A DNA stretch of 10,878 nt. Origin: Sulfurovum sp. Its GTDB lineage: Bacteria; Campylobacterota; Campylobacteria; Campylobacterales; Sulfurovaceae. Below are positions 1 to 4,534 of the stretch, in pieces. The position numbers and the translations under genes are program-made. Location: NCBI GenBank assembly GCA_003978395.1, contig QNZV01000073.1, positions 1-10,878 of the forward strand, read 5' to 3'. The notes beneath the pieces are model-generated. The model was not told the DNA's origin. It did not search any database and was given only the letters and a program-made list of their open reading frames with translations. Each line of letters starts with the position of its first letter. Position 1 is the first letter of the stretch.

Positions 1-782
1 TCAATATCTATACCCTAAAAGCACGAGATATTTTAAAAAAGAGTTATCCTAAAGTGATAAGCCCTGTTTTAAAAGATAGAGAAATTAAAGATTTCAATAT
101 CACAAATCCTATTGATTGGGAAAAGATTAAAATAGCTATGAAAAAGAGTCCTAATAGACTTGAAGAGTTAGCTCAGAAGTATAAGAGTGCAGAGACTTTA
201 GGTATCTACAGCTATATTAAAGAGAAAGCCTCTAAATACAGAGTACCTTACTATCCCATGCCCTACCCTGATGTGATGAAGAAGTTTAATAAAAAAAGAA
301 AAGCGATTTTATATGCTATTGCAAGGCAAGAGAGCCGATTTGTTCCTGCTTCTATCTCCACTTCTTATGCTTTGGGGATGATGCAGATTATGCCTTTTCT
401 TATTAAAGAACTTAGCAAAAAACGTCATAAAAAGATGGATATGAATAAAATATTTGACCCAAGAGTAGCTATCTCTTATGCCAATCAACACATGAATTAT
501 TTGAAATCATGGCTCTACCACCCACTTTTCATTGCCTATGCCTACAATGGAGGAATTGGATTTACAAGAAAACGTTTACGCACAAAACATCTCTTTAGAA
601 AAGGGAAGTATGAACCTTATTTGAGCATGGAGCTTATTGATTATAGAGAGTCCAGAGAGTATGGAAAAAAAGTTTTGGCAAATTATGTTATCTATCTTAA
701 TCTATTAGGCGTTCCAACCAAAATCTCTCCTCTTTTAGATGTTCTACTCCATCCATCTAAAACAGATAGAGTCAGAAAATAA
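1..782 (+). CDS. slt: Soluble lytic murein transglycosylase, C-terminal part (5' end outside window)
   Basis: Lytic transglycosylase that would cleave the MurNAc-GlcNAc bond of peptidoglycan in the periplasm, leaving 1,6-anhydro-MurNAc ends. The frame is open from base 3 to the TAA at 780-782 (259 visible residues), so the gene enters from upstream. A GTG at 54 is in frame, but coding-like sequence continues above it (NIYTLKARDILKKSYPK), so I do not take it as the start. The SLT domain is clear: the catalytic glutamate lies in ARQESRF (Glu codon 330-332), followed by ALGMMQIMP (369-395) and AYNGG (540-554), the usual order in this fold. The preceding segment would be the end of the helical superhelix domain of Slt70-like enzymes. 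It is convergent with the lipoprotein gene at 794-1369. The family call is firm; the exact paralogue is less so. Confidence 0.93.
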   Translation, partial: NIYTLKARDILKKSYPKVISPVLKDREIKDFNITNPIDWEKIKIAMKKSPNRLEELAQKYKSAETLGIYSYIKEKASKYRVPYYPMPYPDVMKKFNKKRKAILYAIARQESRFVPASISTSYALGMMQIMPFLIKELSKKRHKKMDMNKIFDPRVAISYANQHMNYLKSWLYHPLFIAYAYNGGIGFTRKRLRTKHLFRKGKYEPYLSMELIDYRESREYGKKVLANYVIYLNLLGVPTKISPLLDVLLHPSKTDRVRK

Positions 783-800
783 TCACCTAACGATTATTTT
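776..800. terminator. Bidirectional hairpin terminator between slt and the lipoprotein gene
   Basis: A perfect 9-bp inverted repeat (AAAATAATC at 776-784, GATTATTTT at 792-800) with a 7-base loop lies over both stop codons (slt TAA 780-782; lipoprotein stop 794-796 on minus). The arms are A-rich on the 5' side and T-rich on the 3' side on each strand, as expected of one terminator serving two convergent genes. The stem is AT-rich, so its strength is uncertain. Confidence 0.6.
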
Positions 801-1369
801 GCTAATCTATTTAAAGGTGCAAAGAGAGCTTTAGGCTTCTCTTTTTGGTAAGTTAAAATATCTTTCCCAAAACGATTATTTTCAAAAACAAGTGTCAACT
901 CTTCTGTTTCGACTTTAGGAAACTTCACTTTATAATAAGTACTCCAATTATTCATCATAGGCATCTCATAACGCAAAGGGTCATTATCATCCAAAAGTTT
1001 AATATCTATTGGAAGATGACCATTCAGTGTTAACTGATACCCCTTTTTATTGAACTCTGACTGTTCTGAGTTCGTAATAAAGACTCCTATAAAAAAATAC
1101 TCTCCATCTCTCATCTGATTCTTAAATCTTTCTTTACAATTTCTCTGAGCAAAAACAGGGTTAAGATAGGTAGCTGTTAAAAGAGCTTTTGTCTCAAAAG
1201 ATGCCATTAATTGGGCTTTATGAGTATTTTTCAAGCTCTTATCGTAAATTTCATCTTTGGTAAAGAGTTGAGCAAAATCTGAATACTCTTTTGTACCACA
1301 CTTATCTTTTTTTGCTGAACACCCCAACATAACAAGTGCTGACAAGAGAAGCAATATTTTTTTAACCAT
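794..1369 (-). CDS. Predicted lipoprotein, unknown function
   Basis: A 191-residue protein with a type II signal peptide: basic MVKK, a hydrophobic run to about residue 15, then MLGC with the lipidation cysteine at 17, followed by Ser and Lys-rich sequence. It is probably attached to the inner or outer membrane facing the periplasm. I recognise no catalytic motif. The mature part is mixed alpha/beta in composition with a second cysteine (DKCGTKEY) and a third (RNCKERF), which might form a disulphide. It is convergent with slt; a small lipoprotein gene next to slt and mobB is, from memory, also present in C. jejuni, which supports a real conserved gene. An AAAGG ribosome site lies about 9 bases before the ATG. 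The upstream region is occupied by the palindromic element ending 18 bp from the start codon, so its promoter is unclear. Confidence 0.85.
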   Translation of the reverse strand: MVKKILLLLSALVMLGCSAKKDKCGTKEYSDFAQLFTKDEIYDKSLKNTHKAQLMASFETKALLTATYLNPVFAQRNCKERFKNQMRDGEYFFIGVFITNSEQSEFNKKGYQLTLNGHLPIDIKLLDDNDPLRYEMPMMNNWSTYYKVKFPKVETEELTLVFENNRFGKDILTYQKEKPKALFAPLNRLAK

Positions 1370-1420
1370 TATTATAAACCTTTCATCAAGGCTACTCCAA
1401 AGTAATAACTATCAAAATAG

Positions 1421-1516
1421 CTTTATGAGGTTTTTCATAGGCAAGGCAGGTTTTTGTAGGACTAGCCGTAGCTAATTCAAAAAAATCTAACGCAGTATAT
1501 GGAAAACCTCATAAAG
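1421..1516. repeat. Inner hairpin B/B' of the palindromic element
   Basis: CTTTATGAGGTTTT at 1421-1434 is an exact reverse complement of 1503-1516 (14/14). It encloses a 68-base loop that carries repeat C. B starts at the base following the left terminal repeat, so the two helices could stack. Confidence 0.8.
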
Positions 1517-1590
1517 CCCGTAGGGAAGTCACAGAGAGGGTAATCTTCACTAAATAGAATTCTTGAATTAGCTTTGGCTAGTCCTGCAAA
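1453..1590. repeat. Loop-to-loop inverted repeat C/C' within the element
   Basis: The sequence 1453-1480 and the reverse complement of 1563-1590 agree at 25 of 28 positions; the core is AGGACTAGCC then AGCTAATTCAA, with a two-base difference (GT versus AA) in the middle. C lies in the loop of hairpin B and C' in the loop of hairpin D, so pairing C with C' would cross both stems and form a kissing or pseudoknotted arrangement. Confidence 0.8.
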
Positions 1591-1625
1591 TTATATTTTG
1601 CAAATCTTACCCTCTCTGTGACTTC
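1525..1625. repeat. Inner hairpin D/D' of the palindromic element
   Basis: GAAGTCACAGAGAGGGTAA at 1525-1543 is an exact reverse complement of 1607-1625 (19/19). It encloses a 63-base loop that carries C' and a small nested hairpin (TGCAAA 1585-1590, TTTGCA 1597-1602). D' runs directly into the right terminal repeat, sharing base 1625. Confidence 0.8.
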
Positions 1626-1697
1626 TATTTTGATAGTTATTACTTTGGAGTAGCCTTACTCTATATTTAAATTCATTTTAACATATTTTCTATGAAC

Positions 1698-1710
1698 TTT
1701 TAAGTATAAT
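1698..1710 (+). promoter_or_regulatory. Promoter of the mobB-fbp operon
   Basis: TTTTAAGTATAAT fits the extended -10 pattern (TTTTnAGnTATAAT) typical of Campylobacterota housekeeping promoters, which usually have a weak or absent -35. The -10 hexamer is 1705-1710, giving a leader of about 30 bases before the mobB ATG. It lies outside the palindromic element, so inversion of that element would not move it. Confidence 0.7.
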
Positions 1711-1747
1711 CTCATCAAACTAAGGTTAATAAGAACAAAGGAAAAGC

Positions 1748-2242
1748 ATGGAACGCTTTGCTGTCGCATTTACTGGTCCTTCGGGAAGTGGTAAAACTAC
1801 TCTGGTTGAAAAACTTGCTAAGATTTTAATCAAAGAGAGAGAAGTAGCTATTATAAAACATGACCCAAAAGACAAAGCAGTTTTTGATAAAAGGGGCAAG
1901 GACAGTTATAGATATTCACAAATAGGTGCTGAAGTTGTGGTGGCATCGTCTACCCGTACGACCTATTTCTCTAAACGTAACAAAGATTTAGATGAAATTA
2001 TTAGCATGTTTAATAATTTTGATATTCTATTGGTTGAAGGGCTAAAAACCTTACCTCTACCTAGAATTGCGATTTTTAGAAACACGATTGAAGAGAGTTA
2101 TTTAGATTGCAGTGAAGCCATTGCTATTGATGATACTATTAACGTAGAAGAGTATACTCTGCCTTCACACATTGATGTGCTAGATTTAAATAATACAGCT
2201 CAAATTATTGAGTGGATAGATAAAAATTCAAAACGTGTATAA
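1748..2242 (+). CDS. mobB: Molybdopterin-guanine dinucleotide biosynthesis adaptor protein MobB
   Basis: P-loop GTP-binding protein that assists MobA in forming the guanine dinucleotide form of the molybdenum cofactor used by enzymes such as nitrate or formate oxidoreductases. It has 164 residues, normal for a stand-alone MobB. The Walker A motif GPSGSGKT is at residues 10-17; the family motif around RGKDSYRYSQIGAE follows a conserved IIKHD, and LLVEGLK marks the Walker-B-like strand. The ATG is preceded by AAAGGA (1737-1742) and a strong -10 at 1705-1710. It is the first gene of an operon with fbp 15 bases downstream. There is no functional link to fbp that I know of, but I recall the same pairing in C. 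jejuni, so the arrangement looks lineage-conserved rather than functional. Confidence 0.93.
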   Translation: MERFAVAFTGPSGSGKTTLVEKLAKILIKEREVAIIKHDPKDKAVFDKRGKDSYRYSQIGAEVVVASSTRTTYFSKRNKDLDEIISMFNNFDILLVEGLKTLPLPRIAIFRNTIEESYLDCSEAIAIDDTINVEEYTLPSHIDVLDLNNTAQIIEWIDKNSKRV

Positions 2243-2257
2243 AGGATAAAGATAAAC

Positions 2258-3109
2258 ATGAACGATATATTTGAGACTATAAAGCAAGTTGCTTTTGAGA
2301 TTGACAATGCCATTAAAACTTCTGATTTAGGATACTCTGATTCTGAAAACTCTTCAGGAGAAGACCAGCTAAAACTTGATGTTCAATCGGATATTATTAT
2401 AGAAAAAGCATTTGCTTCTGTGGCTTCTGTTAAAGCCTTGGTAAGTGAAGAGAAAGAGGGAGTATTAGAACTCTCACAAACAGGGAAATACACAGTTTGT
2501 TATGACCCATTAGATGGTTCTAGCCTTGTTGATGTCAATCTTTCGGTGGGTTCTATTTTTGGAATCTATGAAGGAGAACTCGAAGGGAAAAACCTTGTGG
2601 CTTCTGCTTATGTAGTCTATGGACCTAGAATAGAACTTGTCATTGCGACTAGAGAATCTGCACCGAAACTATATCGTGTAATTGGTAGTGAGTTCAGATA
2701 CATTTCAGAGATTAAGATGAATGAAAAAGGTAAGCTTAACGCATCTGGAGGAACTCAACAGAACTGGTGTGACTACCATAAAATATTTATAGATGACCTA
2801 TTCCAAGAGGGTTATAGATTGCGTTATTCAGGAGGAATGGTTCCTGATTTACATCAAATCATGTTAAAGGGTGGTGGATTATTCTCGTACCCTGCAACAT
2901 CGGACAAACCAAATGGAAAGCTACGACAACTCTTTGAGGTAATTCCTTTTGCACTAATGTATGAACAAGCAGGAGGTCAAGCCATTAACCACAAAGGGCT
3001 GAGACTTCTTGAACTTGTTCCCTCACATCCACATGATACTAGCCCATGTTTTTTTGGTTCTAACTATGAGATAACTGCTCTGCGTGAAGCTTACGGAATG
3101 AAAGCCTAA
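2258..3109 (+). CDS. fbp: Fructose-1,6-bisphosphatase, class I
   Basis: Hydrolyses fructose 1,6-bisphosphate to fructose 6-phosphate in the cytoplasm, the committed step of gluconeogenesis, Mg-dependent. It has 283 residues, slightly shorter than the roughly 330 of E. coli Fbp and typical of the shorter bacterial forms. Diagnostic segments: GEDQLKLDVQSD (about 34-45), the acidic metal ligands SEEKEG (63-68), the metal/phosphate motif DPLDGSS (83-89), the substrate-binding stretch RYSGGMVPDLHQ, and YEQAGGQA near the C terminus. AAAGGA at 2241-2246 overlaps the mobB stop and sits 11 bases from the ATG. The gene is second in the operon. In an autotrophic or amino-acid-using relative of Campylobacter, which usually lacks phosphofructokinase, this enzyme would supply hexose phosphates. 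Identity is firm. Confidence 0.96.
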   Translation: MNDIFETIKQVAFEIDNAIKTSDLGYSDSENSSGEDQLKLDVQSDIIIEKAFASVASVKALVSEEKEGVLELSQTGKYTVCYDPLDGSSLVDVNLSVGSIFGIYEGELEGKNLVASAYVVYGPRIELVIATRESAPKLYRVIGSEFRYISEIKMNEKGKLNASGGTQQNWCDYHKIFIDDLFQEGYRLRYSGGMVPDLHQIMLKGGGLFSYPATSDKPNGKLRQLFEVIPFALMYEQAGGQAINHKGLRLLELVPSHPHDTSPCFFGSNYEITALREAYGMKA

Positions 3110-3112
3110 ACG

Positions 3113-3310
3113 ATGGAAGAGCTTTCACTCGATGAGTGGCAAATAGCATTAGGGGTAAAAAAGAGAGAGCTTGAAGCGTGTCAAATAGAGCAAAAAGTAA
3201 ACTCTTGCCTCTCTTGCTCTCAAATTAATGAGTGCAAAATACGTGATGCCTATGTTCATGCAGTATATAACAGTATGAACAAAGGTGCAGGTGGTGGATT
3301 TGAATTCTAA
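3113..3310 (+). CDS. Small conserved four-cysteine protein, unknown function
   Basis: A 65-residue cytoplasmic-looking protein without signal peptide or membrane segment. Four cysteines at 23, 32, 35 and 41 (C-x8-C-x2-C-x5-C) in CLSCSQINEC suggest a Zn site or an Fe-S cluster; I infer this only from spacing. The N terminus (MEELSLDEWQIALG) looks helical and the C terminus ends in a glycine-rich KGAGGGFEF tail. It starts 3 bases after the fbp stop and has no obvious ribosome site of its own, so translation is probably coupled to fbp. I recall a small ORF at the same place beside fbp in C. jejuni (about Cj0839c), which argues that it is a real gene. The family name is not known to me. Confidence 0.8.
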   Translation: MEELSLDEWQIALGVKKRELEACQIEQKVNSCLSCSQINECKIRDAYVHAVYNSMNKGAGGGFEF

Positions 3311-3322
3311 AAAGGAAAAAGT

Positions 3323-3760
3323 ATGTTAAAAAGTTTTTGGTTTTGGTTACTCATAGTACTGATTGCAAGTCAGTTTATATCTATGGGTATCTTAGCAAAG
3401 CTAGAGAGTAACCCAAAAGAAGAGATTCAAGCACCTAAAGAGATTATGACTATTTTGAAACGCTCTTGTTATGATTGTCACTCTAATGATGTAGCAGAAC
3501 CATTTTATTATAACATAGCTCCAATGTCATGGCTGGTACAACTGCATGTTAAAAATGGTCGAAAAGTTGTAAACTTCTCGAAGTGGAACAGCTACGATAA
3601 AGAGAAACAGTTTAAAGTAGTAGACAAACTCCCTAAATCTATTATTGTCCGTATGCCCATTCCCTCATATTTATGGTTGCACCAAGATGCTACTATGTCA
3701 GCAGATGAGAAAAAGTTACTCACTAAATGGGCAGAAGAGTTAAAAGAAAAAATTAAATAG
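3323..3760 (+). CDS. Membrane-anchored haem-binding (CxxCH) protein
   Basis: A 145-residue protein with an N-terminal hydrophobic segment (about residues 4-25) that is either an uncleaved anchor or a signal sequence, placing the rest in the periplasm. One c-type haem site, CYDCH at 49-53, is followed by the pattern typical of the small haem-binding domain family (Haem_bd, Pfam PF14376): PMSWLVQLHVKNGR, then RMPIPSYLWLH and a C-terminal SADEKKLLTKWAEEL. Met111 or a histidine could be the sixth haem ligand; this is inferred. AAAGGA at 3311-3316 serves the ATG. It is the last gene of the mobB-fbp operon and a hairpin lies over its stop codon. Electron partner and role are unknown; it is too small to be more than a single-haem carrier or sensor. 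Confidence 0.85.
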   Translation: MLKSFWFWLLIVLIASQFISMGILAKLESNPKEEIQAPKEIMTILKRSCYDCHSNDVAEPFYYNIAPMSWLVQLHVKNGRKVVNFSKWNSYDKEKQFKVVDKLPKSIIVRMPIPSYLWLHQDATMSADEKKLLTKWAEELKEKIK

Positions 3761-3781
3761 GATAAATATTGTCCTATTTAA
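3753..3781. terminator. Hairpin over the stop of the haem protein gene, possible terminator or operator
   Basis: A 10-bp inverted repeat (TTAAATAGGA at 3753-3762, TCCTATTTAA at 3772-3781) with a 9-base spacer contains the TAG stop. No run of T follows, so a classical terminator is uncertain. It also covers the -35 region of the superoxide reductase promoter, so it could be a repressor-binding palindrome instead. Confidence 0.5.
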
Positions 3782-3793
3782 AACAACTTCTGC

Positions 3794-3799
3794 TATAAT
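3794..3799 (+). promoter_or_regulatory. -10 box of the superoxide reductase gene
   Basis: TATAAT preceded by TTCTGC. Start of transcription would be near 3806, giving a leader of about 24 bases with AAAGGA at 3818-3823. This separates the gene from the preceding operon. Confidence 0.6.
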
Positions 3800-3829
3800 C
3801 CAACTATAAAAATAACAAAAGGAATTAAA

Positions 3830-4213
3830 ATGCCAAAAATTAACAAATACGTAGACATCTCTGAAGTAGATAGAGAAGCAAAGAAAGACCTTATTGATAG
3901 ACACTCTCCATTTATTCATTGTGCTGATACAGCTGTTGCAGGAGAGCCGTTTGAAGTAACTGTAAAAATGGGTAACGAATATACTCATCCAGATGACTTT
4001 GACCACTACATTGAGTCTGTTTCTCTTTTTAATGGAGACACACTTTTAGCAAAAGCTTCTTATGTTCCAGGTACTCTTGGAAATACAAAAGCACACAACA
4101 CAACTACATTTACAATTATTCCAACAGGAAAAAAACTTAAATTGGTAGCTCATGGATACTGTACAAAACATGGTATTTGGGAAGGTACAGAAGTACAAGT
4201 AGCTGTTAACTAA
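3830..4213 (+). CDS. Class II (neelaredoxin-type) superoxide reductase
   Basis: Reduces superoxide to hydrogen peroxide without making oxygen, taking electrons from rubredoxin-like donors; cytoplasmic, common in microaerophiles and anaerobes. At 127 residues it has only the catalytic SOR domain and lacks the N-terminal desulforedoxin Cys4 domain. The Fe(His4Cys) ligands can be placed: His25 (in DRHSP), His53 and His59 (HPDDFDHYI), Cys111 and His114 (YCTKHGIWEG). In well-studied SORs the first ligand sits in an E-K-H-x-P motif with a catalytic lysine; here it is D23-R24-H25, a conservative change to both flanking residues. There is an own promoter and ribosome site, and a hairpin follows. A non-catalytic SOR-like protein is possible but all iron ligands are present. 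Confidence 0.9.
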   Translation: MPKINKYVDISEVDREAKKDLIDRHSPFIHCADTAVAGEPFEVTVKMGNEYTHPDDFDHYIESVSLFNGDTLLAKASYVPGTLGNTKAHNTTTFTIIPTGKKLKLVAHGYCTKHGIWEGTEVQVAVN

Positions 4214-4221
4214 GTTAACGC

Positions 4222-4266
4222 TATTTGAAATCAACCCTCTTTAATAGAGGGTTCACTATTCAAATA
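4222..4266 (+). terminator. Terminator-like hairpin after the superoxide reductase gene
   Basis: The core stem AACCCTCT (4233-4240) / AGAGGGTT (4246-4253) with a TTAAT loop is extended after an internal bulge by TATTTGAA (4222-4229) / TTCAAATA (4259-4266). It starts 9 bases past the stop codon. The bases downstream are AT-rich but there is no clean T run, so strength is uncertain. Confidence 0.6.
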
Positions 4267-4272
4267 AAATTT

Positions 4273-4302
4273 GTAAGTCAGACACAGACCCCTACCCGAC
4301 AA
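4273..4302 (+). repeat. REP-like palindrome, left copy (degenerate)
   Basis: On the plus strand GTAA (4273-4276) is followed by GTCAGACA and, after CAGACCCCTA, by CCCGACAA. It lines up with the right copy read on the minus strand (GTAG, GTCGGACAG, CCCT, CTGCCCGACAA) with substitutions and a three-base insertion. Pairing of its arms relies on several G-T pairs, so this copy looks decayed. Confidence 0.55.
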
Positions 4303-4402
4303 CAATCCACATATCAAAATATTCAATCATTCAATAGGTTTTCTCATGCTAATATATTTTGTTTTAATAAGGTTTTGATGGGATTTTGATTTATGCGTGT
4401 TT
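4303..4402. other. Spacer between REP-like copies; nothing recognised
   Basis: AT-rich sequence with no coding signal and no convincing promoter. The word GGGATTTTGA occurs at 4380-4389 and again at 4431-4440, just beyond the right REP-like copy. Confidence 0.5.
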
Positions 4403-4430
4403 TTGTCGGGCAGAGGGCTGTCCGACCTAC
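4403..4430 (-). repeat. REP-like palindrome, right copy (GTAG plus hairpin)
   Basis: Read on the minus strand: GTAG (4430-4427), then stem GTCGGACAG, loop CCCT, stem CTGCCCGAC (to 4405) and then AAAA. The stem is 9 bp with one G-T pair. A GTAG tetranucleotide immediately 5' of an imperfect palindrome is the hallmark of REP sequences mobilised by TnpA-REP (RAYT) enzymes of the Y1/IS200-IS605 group. No such gene is in this window. The GC-rich character contrasts with its surroundings. A terminator is an alternative reading. Confidence 0.65.
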
Positions 4431-4497
4431 GGGATTTTGAATTTTATTTTTTTAGATGCTAATTTGGCATCTTGAGAGGAATCTAAAATAGACCCTC

Positions 4498-4510
4498 TTT
4501 TAGCTATAAT
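4498..4510 (+). promoter_or_regulatory. Promoter of the speA-cysE operon
   Basis: TTTTAGCTATAAT ends at 4510 and is a near-ideal extended -10 for this group. The leader would be about 18 bases, containing CCCTT-AAAA-AAGGG (4513-4526), a small hairpin whose 3' arm covers most of the AGGGAG ribosome site (4523-4528), which could dampen initiation. Confidence 0.75.
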
Positions 4511-4534
4511 AGCCCTTAAAAAAGGGAGTAATAG

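Larger units (their letters stand above)
1388..1657. repeat. 270-bp nested palindromic element with perfect 33-bp terminal inverted repeats
   Basis: The left end (1388-1420, starting AAGGCTACTCC) and right end (1625-1657, ending GGAGTAGCCTT) are exact reverse complements over 33 bp. Inside are three further inverted-repeat pairs: B (1421-1434 / 1503-1516), D (1525-1543 / 1607-1625) and C (1453-1480 / 1563-1590). B abuts the left terminal repeat directly, and D' shares one base with the right terminal repeat. There is no open reading frame of note inside. The element fills most of the 378-bp gap between the divergent lipoprotein and mobB genes. The size and terminal repeats resemble a MITE, but I see no clear target-site duplication. 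A structured RNA or DNA element is an alternative. Confidence 0.85.

Noticed and set aside
309..491. Minus-strand ORF of 60 codons inside slt
   Set aside because: Opposite a strongly supported SLT domain, with no ribosome site or recognisable protein; a shadow.
54..782. GTG at 54 as the slt start
   Set aside because: The frame stays open and protein-like to the window edge, and the SLT family has a long N-terminal domain; the gene is truncated by the window.
1380..1665. Target-site duplication around the 270-bp element
   Set aside because: Bases next to the two terminal repeats (left ending TCATC, right starting ACTCT) do not match, so no duplication can be claimed.
1421..1710. Invertible promoter driving mobB
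   Set aside because: The mobB -10 box at 1705-1710 is outside the inverted repeats and would not move on inversion; no recombinase gene is near.
4454..4472. Hairpin AGATGC / GCATCT as a terminator before speA
   Set aside because: The T run lies 5' of the stem on plus and would be an A run on minus after the hairpin, the wrong way round for either strand; left unassigned.
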